Positions 46,053-55,224 are shown, numbered from the stretch's first letter. The stretch: 64,000 bases of DNA from Marinobacter bohaiensis (GCF_003258515.1 NZ_QGEH01000001.1:682001-746000); one strand, 5' to 3'. Numbers and translations: made by a program. The notes: a model not told the origin generated them from the sequence alone.

Positions 46053-46280
46053 ATGCCGGTTACCGTGCTGAAGAACGAAGATGGCTACAAGCTGATGAAG
46101 GTGTCCCACAGCGGTGAGGACGGAAGCGTCATCCGCGAGCATCACGTCATTGTGGACCCGGACGGTGAGCTGGTGCAGGTGGGCATGACCCGCCCCCAGG
46201 CCGACGCACTGCTGCGCGCTCTGACCGTCGACATCGAGGCGCGCCAGATGGGGGCATCGCCGGTGGCGGTTGGGCAGTGA
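46053..46280 (+). CDS. Small conserved-looking hypothetical protein
   Basis: This 75-residue hydrophilic protein has the look of an antiparallel sheet plus helix: TVLKNEDGYKLMKVSHSG, IREHHVIVDPDGELVQ and RPQADALLRALTVDIEARQ. GGGAGGG lies before the ATG and a strong terminator follows, so it is a complete single-gene unit. No family recognised. Confidence 0.72.
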   Translation: MPVTVLKNEDGYKLMKVSHSGEDGSVIREHHVIVDPDGELVQVGMTRPQADALLRALTVDIEARQMGASPVAVGQ

Positions 46281-46301
46281 TGTGTTAAGTTCGAAGACAT
46301 A

Positions 46302-46331
46302 AAAAAAGCCGCTCGATTGAGCGGCTTTTTT
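46302..46331. terminator. Bidirectional terminator shared with ssrA
   Basis: AAAAAAGCCGCTC pairs with GAGCGGCTTTTTT around a four-base loop. It ends the 75-residue gene on the plus strand. The A-tract on its left side serves as the U-tract for ssrA on the minus strand, whose 3' CCA lies 10 bp away. Confidence 0.92.
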
Positions 46332-46340
46332 CTGGGTGTT

Positions 46341-46707
46341 TGGTGGAGACGGCGGGGATCGAACCCGCGTCCGCCAGCACTCAGCCTTGAGATCTACATG
46401 CTTAGTTTCCTTCTATTCGTTTAACCTCAAACGACCCGAAGGTCAGGGTGTAAGAGGCGAGCTCTTTATATCTTAGCTATCAGCCAGTGAGCTCTGACGG
46501 ATAGAGCGTCCTACTAATGATGACGTCCTGAGGTGTTGCTTCTGGGTAGTAGGCACCCCAGTCAGGACGACTGGAACGGCTTACGCCGCCAGTGCGTAGT
46601 TTTCGTCGTTTGCGACTATTTTAAAGCAGCTTTGGATTAACGAGATTGGCTGCCATCTCGACATGCACCCAAGGGTTCGTCACCGGCGTCGAAGCCATAT
46701 CGTCCCC
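46341..46707 (-). ncRNA. ssrA: Transfer-messenger RNA (tmRNA)
   Basis: This 367-nt RNA rescues stalled ribosomes. The 5' end GGGGACG (46707 downward) pairs as a seven-base acceptor stem with CGTCTCC before the encoded ACCA at 46341-46344. A T-arm GGTTCGATCCC precedes it. The tag reading frame on the minus strand (46613 to 46581) resumes at GCA and encodes ANDENYALAA then TAA. Its protein partner smpB lies 1.7 kb upstream on the same strand. Confidence 0.97.
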
Positions 46708-46781
46708 TTGCACAACAAGTATATGGGGCCGGTCCCGGTGACTTCAAGGATTATCGACCGGGCCGGCATGGTTATTTCTGC

Positions 46782-48224
46782 TTAGAACGAGGACGCCTTG
46801 CGGCGCTCCACCGCGCGTCGTTCCACTTGTGGATACGTGCCGGGTGTGCCGGCCACCTCGGCCAGGTCGTAGAAGCTCGTCTCGAAGGCGTCCATCACCC
46901 GCTGCGGATCCACCGCCAGCTTCTTGTCCACAATGATCCCGAACAGCACCCGGTCGGCATAGCTGAAGATGCTCATGCCGATGCCGATGCCGCCCGTCTG
47001 GGGCACCCAGAACATGGGCGTCGACAGACGGGCGCCGGCCAGGTACACCGGGCGCCGCGGGCCGGGCACGTTGGTCAGCACCGCAGAGGCCTTGCGGCTG
47101 AGCAGTCGCAGGGCGCGGCGTTCGAGAATATCGGGGCCGCGTCCGAAGAGATCCAGCAGGCTGTAGGTGACTTGCGCCTGCCAGCTTCGCTTGAGGCGGT
47201 TCATGTGGTTCTGCACCTGGCGGAAGCGCATGCGCGGGCAGTCCACGTCCACCGGCAGCGGCACCAGCACCAGGCCGAACTGGTTGCCCAGGGTTTCGAT
47301 GGGCTGCTGCAACGGACGCAGGTTAAATGGCACGGCCACGCGGATGCCGCAGTCGGGCGGGGTTTCCTGTTGATCGGTCAGGTACTGATGGATGGCACCG
47401 GTGGCAGCGGTCATCAAGACGTCGTTGACCGTGCCCTTGAGGGCCCGTGCGGTGGTCTTGACGTCCTTGAGGGGCAGGTTGGCCCAGGCCACCTGTTTGC
47501 GGCCGCCCAGGTCGCCCTTGAGCAGGGTGGGTGGGTCGGATGGTGTCAGTCCCAGTTTGAGGCACTCCAGGCCCACCTCCCCGCCGGTGCGCATCAGTTC
47601 GAGCGGGTAGGTGGGTTTTTTCCAGACGTTGTGGCCGAAGTGGCGCAGTTGCTCGATGCCGGCGCCGGCGCTGTGCTTGAGTTCCCTGGCCTTGCGCCCC
47701 AAGCGCTCCCAGCGCGACTCATCGTAGCGTGGGGTGGCCGGGACGGTATGCAGGTGTCGGTGCGGCTTGTTGTCGGTCAGTGCCAGCAGGACGCGCACCA
47801 GTGAAATGCCGTCAGCGATGCAGTGGTGGATGCGGGCGATGAGCGCGCTGCCGCCCTGATAGTTCTCGATGTAATGCACCTGCCACAGTGGTCTGCTGGG
47901 GCTCAGGGGCGTGCTGTTGAGGTCGCTGGCCAGGTCCTGCAGGGCATCCTGGCCAGCGCCGCCGGGCAGGGCGACAACGTGCAGGTGGTTGTCCAGGTCG
48001 AAGGTGGGGTCGTCCCGCCAGTAGGTTTTGTCGCCGCGGTGTTCGACGATCTGCCGGAAGCGGCGGAAACGGAGGAAGCGTTCTTCCAGGACCTGCCGAA
48101 AGCGCGTCAGATCGAGCGCCTCGTCAAAAATCAGTACGGCCCCGATCATCATCGGGCTTTCCTGGGATTCCATGCGCAGCCACGCGCGGTCAACGGCTGT
48201 CATGGGCGTTCGAGTGCGAGTCAT
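46782..48224 (-). CDS. Wax ester synthase/diacylglycerol acyltransferase (WS/DGAT)
   Basis: This 480-residue bifunctional acyltransferase makes wax esters or triacylglycerol storage lipid from acyl-CoA. The active-site motif HHxxxDG is HHCIADG (His133, His134, Asp138, Gly139). Family blocks PLWQVHYIE, GTVNDVLMTA, VPFNLRP, NVPGPRRPVYLAGA and the C-terminal NVPG/FGI segments are present. ATG 48224 follows AGAGG; the 26-residue longer frame is rejected. Wax-ester storage is typical of marine oil-associated gammaproteobacteria. Confidence 0.95.
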   Translation of the reverse strand: MTRTRTPMTAVDRAWLRMESQESPMMIGAVLIFDEALDLTRFRQVLEERFLRFRRFRQIVEHRGDKTYWRDDPTFDLDNHLHVVALPGGAGQDALQDLASDLNSTPLSPSRPLWQVHYIENYQGGSALIARIHHCIADGISLVRVLLALTDNKPHRHLHTVPATPRYDESRWERLGRKARELKHSAGAGIEQLRHFGHNVWKKPTYPLELMRTGGEVGLECLKLGLTPSDPPTLLKGDLGGRKQVAWANLPLKDVKTTARALKGTVNDVLMTAATGAIHQYLTDQQETPPDCGIRVAVPFNLRPLQQPIETLGNQFGLVLVPLPVDVDCPRMRFRQVQNHMNRLKRSWQAQVTYSLLDLFGRGPDILERRALRLLSRKASAVLTNVPGPRRPVYLAGARLSTPMFWVPQTGGIGIGMSIFSYADRVLFGIIVDKKLAVDPQRVMDAFETSFYDLAEVAGTPGTYPQVERRAVERRKASSF

Positions 48225-48363
48225 TGAGAGCCTCTCTTCTGTCCGTGTGGAGAGGATGGGGATGTCGCCGGCTTTGCTGCGACGGCGATTCCACCCGGAC
48301 AAGTCAGTATAGACCCAGATTTTGTCCGCTCGGAAGAACGTAAAAATTAAGAAGGATTAAACG

Positions 48364-48849
48364 TCAGCCCTGATTGACTTCACGCAAGATCCGCTGCTTT
48401 TGACGGTTCCAGTCGCGCTCTTTTTCAGTCTGGCGTTTGTCGTACTGCTTCTTGCCTTTCACCAGCGCGATTTCGCATTTGACCATGTTCTTCTTCCAGT
48501 ACAGGGCCAGCGGGATGCAGGTGTGGCCCTGTTGCTGGGTGACGCCGATCAGTTTGGCGATTTCCTTGGCGTGCAGCAGCAGCTTGCGGGTCCGTATCGG
48601 GTCGCAGATAACGTGGGTGGACGCGGTGTTGAGCGGGGTGATGTGCGCGCCCAGCAGGAAGGCTTCACCGCCCTTGAGCAGGACGTACGCATCCACCAGC
48701 TGTGCCTTGCCCGCACGCAGGGATTTGACCTCCCAGCCCTGTAACGCGAGCCCGGCCTCGAAGCGTTCCTCGATGTGGTATTCGTGTTTGGCCTTCTTGT
48801 TCAGCGCGATGGTGCTGCTGGTCGGTTTGCCCGGTTTCTTCTTGCTCAT
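48364..48849 (-). CDS. smpB: SsrA-binding protein SmpB
   Basis: This 161-residue RNA-binding protein carries tmRNA to stalled ribosomes. Family blocks are [33 protein letters not shown] and the C-terminal [17 protein letters not shown] helix that enters the mRNA channel. It is on the same strand as ssrA with the WS/DGAT gene between. Confidence 0.97.
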   Translation of the reverse strand: MSKKKPGKPTSSTIALNKKAKHEYHIEERFEAGLALQGWEVKSLRAGKAQLVDAYVLLKGGEAFLLGAHITPLNTASTHVICDPIRTRKLLLHAKEIAKLIGVTQQQGHTCIPLALYWKKNMVKCEIALVKGKKQYDKRQTEKERDWNRQKQRILREVNQG

Positions 48850-49154
48850 GGATGCGTGGTTTGTCCTCGAAAAAGCCTTGGTGGAGCGTTGGCGCCGTCC
48901 GGTCTGTCCAGTTGCGGCAGCCGATGCCCGCCCCGGCGAAACGACGCATTGTAGCCCAGTAATGTCAAACGGGTCACGGGGCAGTCCGGCGCAGGTGAAT
49001 GGTTTTGCGGGTTTCCGCTACAATGCCGCCCAGCAATGGACGCCTGGAAGCCCTGGGGACTGGATGGTTTGGGACGGCTTCGTCGGCATTGGAATTCAGG
49101 GGCGGCATGTCGTTCCCCTGGTCTTAACTGAGGAACGAGTCAGAGGCTCCTTGA
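48850..49154. other. 305-bp divergent intergenic region
   Basis: It lies between smpB and the SNF-family transporter gene. TACAAT at 49019-49024 is a candidate -10 box for the plus strand, but the hexamer at -35 spacing (TGAATG) is weak. No gene is supported. Confidence 0.4.
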
Positions 49155-50801
49155 ATGCGGGGACGTTATCAAACACCAGTCGGTTCCTGGACCCACCGAA
49201 CCACTTTCTTTTGGGCCACCACCGGGGCGACCGTCGGGCTGAGCGACATCTGGACCTTTCCGGCGATGGCGGGTGACAACGGCGGCGGAGTTTTCATCCT
49301 GGTCTACCTGTTTTGCCTGTTGGGGCTGATTGTTCCCCTGATGCTGACCGAGTCGGTGATCGGGCGCGGAGCCCGGCATGGGGTGGTGTTGTCCATCGAT
49401 GCCCTGCGACGTGAGGCCGGAGCGCCGACCCGCTGGGTCTGGAGTGGGCGGTTGAGTGTGCTGGCCGGTTTTCTGGTCCTGTCCTTCTACGCCGTGATCG
49501 GCGGTATCTGCCTGGCCTATGTGTTTTACGCGGCCTACGGTCAGCTCACCGATGCGGCGCCGGCGGCGCTGGCGTCCAACCTGAGTTCGCTGGTCCAGCA
49601 GGCCGATGGGTACCGGGCGTTCATGGGGTGGCATGCGGCTTTCCTGGTGATGGTTCTGGTGGTCTCCGGACAGGGGGTCGTCAACGGCCTGGAGCGGGCG
49701 ATGCGCGTGGTGCTGCCGTTGTTCATGGTGCTGCTGTTGGCACTGCTTTATTACAGCGCCGTCTTCGGCAACCTGCCGGCCGCTGTGGATTTCCTGCTGC
49801 GCATGCGTCCCGAGGACGTCACCCTGGATGGGGTGCGCATGGCGTTGACCCATGCGTTCTACACCCTTTCGCTGGGAACCGGCATCCTGATCGTTTTCGG
49901 TGCCTATTCGGCACCCACGACGCCGATCAAGCGCTCCGTGTTTGCGGTCGCGTTGGTGGACACTCTCATTGCCATGCTGGCGGGTCTGGTCATCTATGCC
50001 CTGGTTTTTTCCGGAACCGCCAGCCTGCCGGGGGCTGTGCAGGGCTTCAGTCTGGTGTTCCTGTCCCTGCCGGAAAGCCTGTCCATGCTGCCCGGTGGTC
50101 AGTTCGTGGCGACCGCGTTCTTTGTGTTGATCGTGCTGGTGGCGTGGAGCTCGTCGCTGGCGTTGCTGGAGCCGGCGGTGAGTTGGTTGCAGGAGCGGCT
50201 GGCGGCGCCGCGGGGCTGGAGTGTGCTGCTGGTCGGCGTAGCGGCCTGGCTTGTCGGTCTGCTGAGCCTGTTTTCGTTCAACATCTGGTCCGAGGCGAGC
50301 ATCCTCGGCGGGACCGCCTATCGCTGGATCGAATTGCTGACCAGCACGGTCCTGATCCCGGTGGTCAGTCTGCTGCTGGCGTTCTTCGTTGGCTGGGCGC
50401 TGCCGGAAGTCGTGACCGACAGGCTGATCGGCAGAGCGCCCCGACTGTTCAAGGGGCTCTGGCTGTGGACCATCCGTCTGGTTCTGCCGGTGATCATCCT
50501 GTACGTGGGCATCCATTACGCCATGCAGTCCGGTTCTTCACTGTGTTCCGGGAACCACAAGCTGTTCTGGTGCGCGCCGGCTGCCGGGCCTGATGCAATG
50601 CCCGCTGAGGGCGCCGGGGAGCCGGCCTCGCCGGCACGCTCCGATACTCCCTCGCTGGAACCGACATCGGAGCCGGAGGTCTTGCCGGACGCGTCCGGCG
50701 AAGGCGAGGCCGGTTTGAGACCGCTGGAGCAGGCGGCTCCTTCCGGGGCGGGGCAGGAGGCGGCCCCATCGAGCGATGATTTGCTTTATCATAGTGTCTG
50801 A
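49155..50801 (+). CDS. Neurotransmitter:sodium symporter (SNF) family transporter with a long polar C-terminal tail
   Basis: This 548-residue protein has about 11-12 membrane segments and the SNF N-terminal signature region (FFWATTGATVGLSDIWTFPAMAGDNGGGVFILVYLF), which holds the sodium and substrate sites. It probably takes up an amino acid or osmolyte with Na+. The last 90 or so residues are not membrane-like: two Cys (SSLCSGNHKLFWCAP) and then a Pro/Ser/Glu/Ala-rich tail. The ATG has only a weak AGAGG upstream. Confidence 0.9.
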   Translation: MRGRYQTPVGSWTHRTTFFWATTGATVGLSDIWTFPAMAGDNGGGVFILVYLFCLLGLIVPLMLTESVIGRGARHGVVLSIDALRREAGAPTRWVWSGRLSVLAGFLVLSFYAVIGGICLAYVFYAAYGQLTDAAPAALASNLSSLVQQADGYRAFMGWHAAFLVMVLVVSGQGVVNGLERAMRVVLPLFMVLLLALLYYSAVFGNLPAAVDFLLRMRPEDVTLDGVRMALTHAFYTLSLGTGILIVFGAYSAPTTPIKRSVFAVALVDTLIAMLAGLVIYALVFSGTASLPGAVQGFSLVFLSLPESLSMLPGGQFVATAFFVLIVLVAWSSSLALLEPAVSWLQERLAAPRGWSVLLVGVAAWLVGLLSLFSFNIWSEASILGGTAYRWIELLTSTVLIPVVSLLLAFFVGWALPEVVTDRLIGRAPRLFKGLWLWTIRLVLPVIILYVGIHYAMQSGSSLCSGNHKLFWCAPAAGPDAMPAEGAGEPASPARSDTPSLEPTSEPEVLPDASGEGEAGLRPLEQAAPSGAGQEAAPSSDDLLYHSV

Positions 50802-50823
50802 CGCCGTTGGCAGGTCGCCCGCG

Positions 50824-50845
50824 TCCTGCTTCGCAGGTCCTTTTT
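50824..50845 (+). terminator. Possible weak terminator between the transporter gene and ratA
   Basis: CCTGC (50824-50828) pairs with GCAGG (50832-50836) around TTC and is followed by CCTTTTTT. The stem is only five base pairs, so termination would be inefficient. Confidence 0.5.
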
Positions 50846-50873
50846 TGTTCAACCGGAAAGTTGTAGTTCACGC

Positions 50874-51320
50874 ATGGCTCAAGTGATCGAGAAATCAGCA
50901 CTGGTCTGGCATTCCGCCGAGCAGATGTACGCCCTGGTCAATGATATTGATCGTTACCCGGAATTCCTGCCCTGGTGTGCCGGCACGGAGATCCACCAGG
51001 CGGACGATCAGGAAATCGTGGCGTCCATCGAGGTGGCCAAGTCCGGTGTGCGCCATCGGCTGACCACCCGCAACAGCCTTGAGGCGCCCCGTGCGATCCA
51101 TATGTCCCTGGTGGAAGGGCCATTCAGCAACCTCGGCGGATCCTGGGAGTTCATCGCCCTGGAGGACAGGGCCTGTAAAGTGGTGCTGCGACTGCAATTC
51201 GAGCCCAATAGCTCGCTGGCTCGCATGACCCTGAACGCCATTGTCAGCCAGGCCGCCAATACCATGGTGGATGCGTTCTGTCAGCGGGCCCTGGCTGTGT
51301 ATGGGGAGGCGACGGCGTGA
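50874..51320 (+). CDS. ratA: RatA/COQ10-type START-domain protein
   Basis: This 148-residue START/polyketide-cyclase-like protein has the family start QVIEKSALVWHSAEQMYALVNDIDRYPEFLPWC. Escherichia coli RatA was described as inhibiting 70S assembly, and the COQ10 homologues bind ubiquinone; both are recalled from the family. It is coupled to rnfH by a four-base overlap and belongs to the conserved smpB-ratA-rnfH neighbourhood. Confidence 0.92.
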   Translation: MAQVIEKSALVWHSAEQMYALVNDIDRYPEFLPWCAGTEIHQADDQEIVASIEVAKSGVRHRLTTRNSLEAPRAIHMSLVEGPFSNLGGSWEFIALEDRACKVVLRLQFEPNSSLARMTLNAIVSQAANTMVDAFCQRALAVYGEATA

Positions 51321-51607
51321 GCTCGTTGATTCGCGTGGAAGTGGCTTATGCCACGCCGGAGCGTCAGGAAATTCGTCCGGTGGACGTGCCGGAGGGGACG
51401 TCTGCGTTCGACGCGGTGATGGCATCGGACATCCAGACCGTGTTTCCGGAGATTGATGCGGAAAGCGCCGACATGGGGATTTTCGGCAAGGTCATCAAAG
51501 CGCCCAGGAGCCATCCGTTGCGGGCGGGCGACCGGGTGGAGATCTACCGGCCGCTGCAGATCGATCCCAAGCAGGCCCGGCTGAACCGGGCACGCAAAAA
51601 AAGTTAA
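51317..51607 (+). CDS. rnfH: RnfH/UPF0125 family protein (RatB)
   Basis: This 96-residue beta-grasp protein begins at GTG 51317, overlapping the ratA stop. Family features are RVEVAYATPERQEIRPVDVPEG, GIFGKVIKAPRSHPLRAGDRVEIYRPL and the basic C-terminal tail. Its cellular function is not settled. The stop is followed by a 19-bp gap to the convergent bamE gene. Confidence 0.93.
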   Translation: MSSLIRVEVAYATPERQEIRPVDVPEGTSAFDAVMASDIQTVFPEIDAESADMGIFGKVIKAPRSHPLRAGDRVEIYRPLQIDPKQARLNRARKKS

Positions 51608-51626
51608 ATATCCTCGATTAAGAGGT

Positions 51627-51965
51627 TCAATATGCGGGGGTTTCTTCGAGCATCTGAGCTTCGAAGTGATCGTACGAATCCCCCTCGTAATAGACGATCA
51701 CCCGCTGCTCCTGAATGTCCCCTCCAGCCTCCTGGAAGGTGTACAGGTAGTACTCCCTCGAATCGTCCACCGCGTTAAGCATGATGGGGGTTCCGAGGAT
51801 GGCGTGGACCTGGTTTCGGGGCATCCCTTTTTCCAGTTGAGCCAGGGATTCGTCGTCCACGATGTTGCCCTGCTGGACGTTGATTTTATACACGCCAGGG
51901 AACGCACAGCCGGCACTCAGAATGGCTGTCAGGACAAGGGAGAGTAAGGCGGCGGGCTTTTGCAT
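51627..51965 (-). CDS. bamE: Outer membrane assembly lipoprotein BamE
   Basis: This 112-residue lipoprotein has lipobox LSAGC with acylated Cys20 and the SmpA/OmlA fold (YKINVQQGNIVDDESLAQLEKGMPRNQVHAILGTP). It is a subunit of the beta-barrel assembly machine at the inner face of the outer membrane. It is divergent from fur, as in Pseudomonas. Confidence 0.96.
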   Translation of the reverse strand: MQKPAALLSLVLTAILSAGCAFPGVYKINVQQGNIVDDESLAQLEKGMPRNQVHAILGTPIMLNAVDDSREYYLYTFQEAGGDIQEQRVIVYYEGDSYDHFEAQMLEETPAY

Positions 51966-52084
51966 CAGGGGGTGAAATCCTCTATCTTGAGATGCTTACA
52001 GGGGCGGCCCTGGAAATGGCCGGTAACCGTCTGGCTGGCTATCATAACGGAAGCAGACACATCACCAAAGAGCGAAACACCAGC

Positions 52085-52501
52085 ATGTCATCCGAAAACG
52101 CTGAATTACGCAAGGTTGGCCTCAAGGTGACCCTGCCTCGGGTCAAGATTTTCAACATCCTTGAGAAAGCATCCGATGAACATCATCTCAGTGCAGAAGA
52201 TGTTTACAAGAAACTTCTCGAAGCCGGTGATGACGTCGGTCTGGCGACCGTTTATCGAGTCCTGACCCAGTTTGAGGCGGCGGGCCTCGTCCTGCGGCAC
52301 AATTTCGAGGGCGGTCACGCCGTGTTCGAAATTGCGCGGGAAGATCACCACGACCATATGGTCTGTACCGAAAGTGGTGAAGTGGTCGAATTTGTTGATC
52401 AGGTCATCGAGGAACGGCAGCGCAAGATCGCCGAAGAGCACGGGTACGAGCTTGTTGATCACAGTCTGATCCTGTACGTAAAACCGGCCAAGAAGAGCTG
52501 A
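52085..52501 (+). CDS. fur: Ferric uptake regulator Fur
   Basis: This 138-residue iron-dependent repressor has an N-terminal winged helix (RKVGLKVTLPRVKIFNILE) and the metal-rich HHDHMVC region, followed by the C-terminal dimerisation strand. The start at 52085 gives the standard N terminus MSSENAELRKVG; an upstream in-frame ATG at 51992 would add 31 atypical residues. The 119-bp gap to bamE shows no clear Fur box to my eye. Confidence 0.96.
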   Translation: MSSENAELRKVGLKVTLPRVKIFNILEKASDEHHLSAEDVYKKLLEAGDDVGLATVYRVLTQFEAAGLVLRHNFEGGHAVFEIAREDHHDHMVCTESGEVVEFVDQVIEERQRKIAEEHGYELVDHSLILYVKPAKKS

Positions 52502-52535
52502 TCAGCGCTTCCGGTTTCCGTGTCAGGCATGCCAG

Positions 52536-52567
52536 CGCCCCTGAAGTTCCGCTTCGGGGGCGTTTTT
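52536..52567 (+). terminator. Intrinsic terminator after fur
   Basis: CGCCCCTGAAG pairs with GCTTCGGGGGCG (one bulge) around TTCC, followed by TTTTT. It lies 35 bp after the fur stop. Confidence 0.88.
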
Positions 52568-52725
52568 GTTTCAGTCATCGGGACGTGCAATAAAAAAAAG
52601 AGGCAGGAAAACCTGCCTCGGAATCCGCTCGGGGTTGAGCGTGGGGGAAATGTCAGTGTGAGCGCCGTGGTGCTGCGGGCGCCACAGTGCCGCTATCAGT
52701 TCCTGTTTGGGTCAAGCCGTTCCGT

Positions 52726-54405
52726 TCAGTGGTGAACGGCCTGCCCCTTCTGGAACATCTCCTGGGCGTGGGCCAGGGTCTGGTCGGTCATGTCCACGCC
52801 ACCCAGCATGCGGGCGACCTCACGGACGCGACCGTCGTCGTTGAGTGTTTCAATACGTGAGAAGGTGGCGTCCCGCTCGCTGAACTTGCTGACGAACAGG
52901 TGCTGGTGAGCCTGTGCGGCCACCTGGGGCAAGTGGGTCACGCACAGGACCTGGCCGTTGGTGCCGAGCTGTCGCAGCAGGAGGCCTACCACTTCGGCGG
53001 TGCCGCCGCCGATACCCACGTCGACTTCGTCGAAGACCAGGGTGGGGATTGTTGAGGTCTGGGCCACGACGACCTGGATGGCCAGGCTGATCCGGGACAG
53101 TTCGCCGCCCGAGGCCACCTTGCTCAGTGACCGTGCGGGCTGCCCCGGGTTGGCGCTGATCAGGAATTCGATGTCCTCGTTGCCAACCGCGGCTGGGGTG
53201 TCCGATTCCTGGCGCGCGAGCCGGGTGACGAACTGCACCGAGGGCATGCTCAGCGACGCCAGTTCCTCGGCAATGCGTGTGTCCAGCCGTGCGGCCGCGT
53301 CTTCGCGTTTTGCGGTCAGCGCGTCCGCCTGTTCCTGCCAGGTCTGCCGGAACGCGTCGACTTCAGCTTCCAACTGCTCCAGGCTGCCTTCGCCGCCGTC
53401 CAGTTGCGCGAGTTCCTCCTGCAGTTGCCGGTGCAGTTCCAGCAGCTGCTCGGGGCCGACCCGGTGTTTGCGGGCCAGTTCGTAGACCGTGCTCAGGCGA
53501 CCTTCCACCTCTTCCAGGCGAGCCGGGTCGGCGTCGTAATCTTCCACGAAATGCTGCAGGTTGTTACCTGCCTCGTTAATCTGGATCTGGGCTTCGTTGA
53601 GCATCTGCAGGGTGTCGGCCAGAGCCGGGACGTCCACCGGAAGCTGCTCCAGTTGCTGCAGGGCCTGCTGAATCAGTGACGCTGCGCTGGGCTCTTCTTC
53701 GCTGCACAGCTGGGCGGCCTGATGGCAGTTGCGCAGAACCGTTTCGGAGTGGGCCAGCCGGGCCTGTTCCGCCTCCAGATCGTCGAGCTCGCCTTCGGCC
53801 AGCGCCAGACGGTCCAGCTCTTCCACCTGATAGCGAAGCAATTGCAGTTTTGCCTCATTCTCGTCGCGGTTGCTGCGCAGTTCGGTGAGCCGCTGCCGGC
53901 TTTTTTGCCAGGCTTTCCAGGCGTCTCGCGTGGACTCGGCAAGCTTCTCGGCGCCGGCGAACTCATCCAGCAGTTTGCGGTGGGTGTCTTTCTGCAGCAG
54001 GGATTGATGCTGATGCTGACTGTGGATGTCCATCAGCATGCCGCCAAGCTGGCGCAGGTCGGCCAGCGGGCAGGGCTGGCCATTGATATAGGCACGTGAG
54101 CGACCGTCCTTGCTGATCACGCGGCGCAGGATGCACTCATGCTCGTCGTCCAGGTCGTGGGCTTCCAGCCAGTCGGTGGCTTCGGGAATCCGGCTGACGT
54201 CGAAGCGGGCGGTGATGTCGGCCCGCTTGGCTCCGTGCCGCACGGCGCCCGCGTCTGCGCGGCCGCCGAGGACCAGGCCGAGGGCGTCAAGGACGATGGA
54301 CTTGCCCGCCCCGGTTTCTCCCGTCAGCGTGGTCATGCCCTGGCGGAACCGCAGTTCAACGCGCTCGGCAATGGCGTAGTTGGCGACGATCAGTTGGTTC
54401 AGCAT
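52726..54405 (-). CDS. recN: DNA repair protein RecN
   Basis: This 559-residue SMC-like ATPase acts early in double-strand break repair. The Walker A is GETGAGKSIVLDALGLVLGG, the middle is long coiled coil (about residues 160-370), and the C-terminal ABC signature and Walker B are SGGELSRISLA and LVFDEVDVGIGG. The promoter region carries two adjacent LexA boxes, so it is part of the SOS response. It is divergent from grpE. Confidence 0.96.
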   Translation of the reverse strand: MLNQLIVANYAIAERVELRFRQGMTTLTGETGAGKSIVLDALGLVLGGRADAGAVRHGAKRADITARFDVSRIPEATDWLEAHDLDDEHECILRRVISKDGRSRAYINGQPCPLADLRQLGGMLMDIHSQHQHQSLLQKDTHRKLLDEFAGAEKLAESTRDAWKAWQKSRQRLTELRSNRDENEAKLQLLRYQVEELDRLALAEGELDDLEAEQARLAHSETVLRNCHQAAQLCSEEEPSAASLIQQALQQLEQLPVDVPALADTLQMLNEAQIQINEAGNNLQHFVEDYDADPARLEEVEGRLSTVYELARKHRVGPEQLLELHRQLQEELAQLDGGEGSLEQLEAEVDAFRQTWQEQADALTAKREDAAARLDTRIAEELASLSMPSVQFVTRLARQESDTPAAVGNEDIEFLISANPGQPARSLSKVASGGELSRISLAIQVVVAQTSTIPTLVFDEVDVGIGGGTAEVVGLLLRQLGTNGQVLCVTHLPQVAAQAHQHLFVSKFSERDATFSRIETLNDDGRVREVARMLGGVDMTDQTLAHAQEMFQKGQAVHH

Positions 54406-54468
54406 GAAGCCCTCCCGGATCGTGTGCGCCCTGAATGGCGCGGTGAAGTCTGGTTGGATGCGTTGTCA

Positions 54469-54503
54469 CTGTTAATTCATACAGTGACTGTGAATATATA
54501 CAG
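54469..54503 (-). promoter_or_regulatory. Tandem LexA (SOS) boxes of recN
   Basis: Two perfect CTGT-N8-ACAG sites, CTGTTAATTCATACAG (54469-54484) and CTGTGAATATATACAG (54488-54503), are three bases apart. They lie 64-98 bp before the recN start. Multiple LexA sites are also known at Escherichia coli recN. Strong, cooperative repression is expected. Confidence 0.95.
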
Positions 54504-54539
54504 TGTTTGTTCAGTCTGCAAGTAATCTCGCCAAAGTGG

Positions 54540-54565
54540 TTGAAGTCCTCACGGGTGATCCCCAT
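54540..54565 (+). promoter_or_regulatory. Sigma-32 heat-shock promoter of grpE-dnaK
   Basis: TTGAA (54540-54544) and CCCCAT (54560-54565) are separated by 15 bases, a close match to the RpoH consensus. It lies about 66 bp before the grpE start and 37 bp beyond the recN LexA boxes. Confidence 0.85.
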
Positions 54566-54630
54566 ATCCCCGGCAAGCTAGTCAAGAAGGGCGGCATGCC
54601 GCCATTTTGCAGATAGATCAGGAGTGACTG

Positions 54631-55224
54631 ATGAGCGCAGATGAATCCCGCAACGAGCAGGTTGAGGAAGAGCTGAACGAGGCACCCGAGGCGACTGAAG
54701 CGCCGACCGAAGAGCCCGTCGCCGAGGGGCAGGGCGAGGTTGAAGCCCTTCAGGCCCAGCTTTCCGAGCAGAAGGACCTGGTCCTGCGCACCCAGGCGGA
54801 AATGCAGAATGTGCGTCGTCGCGCGGACATCGATGTGGAGAAGGCGCGCAAGTTCGCGCTGGAGAAGTTCGTCAAGGAACTGCTGCCGGTGATCGACAGC
54901 CTGGAAAAGGCCGTCGAGAGCACCGAGGGCAAGTCGGCATCGGACGACGTGGTTGCCTCCATTCGCGAGGGGGCGGAAATGACCCTGAGTCTGTTCCGCA
55001 GCAGTCTCGAGAAGTTCAACGTGCAGGCCGTTGATCCCGTTGGCGAGCCGTTCGATCCGCAGCTCCACGAAGCCATGTCCATGGTGCCCGCGCCGGATGC
55101 GGAGCCCAACAGCGTGGTGTCCTGCATCCAGAAGGGGTACACCCTGAACGATCGTCTGGTGCGCCCGGCCATGGTGGTCGTGGCACGTCCTGACGACAGC
55201 GCAAAAATCGACGAGCAGGCTTGA
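54631..55224 (+). CDS. grpE: Nucleotide exchange factor GrpE
   Basis: This 197-residue cochaperone opens the DnaK nucleotide site. An acidic N-terminal tail (about residues 1-35) precedes a long helix dimer ([26 protein letters not shown]) and the C-terminal beta domain ([20 protein letters not shown]). AGGAGTG lies before the ATG. The dnaK gene follows 114 bp later. Confidence 0.97.
   Translation: MSADESRNEQVEEELNEAPEATEAPTEEPVAEGQGEVEALQAQLSEQKDLVLRTQAEMQNVRRRADIDVEKARKFALEKFVKELLPVIDSLEKAVESTEGKSASDDVVASIREGAEMTLSLFRSSLEKFNVQAVDPVGEPFDPQLHEAMSMVPAPDAEPNSVVSCIQKGYTLNDRLVRPAMVVVARPDDSAKIDEQA

Noticed and set aside
46341-46707. An attachment site for an integrated element at ssrA
   Set aside because: ssrA is a frequent integration target, but no integrase or repeated 3' end was seen.
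51966-52084. A Fur box in the bamE-fur gap
   Set aside because: No GATAATGAT-type palindrome could be made out.
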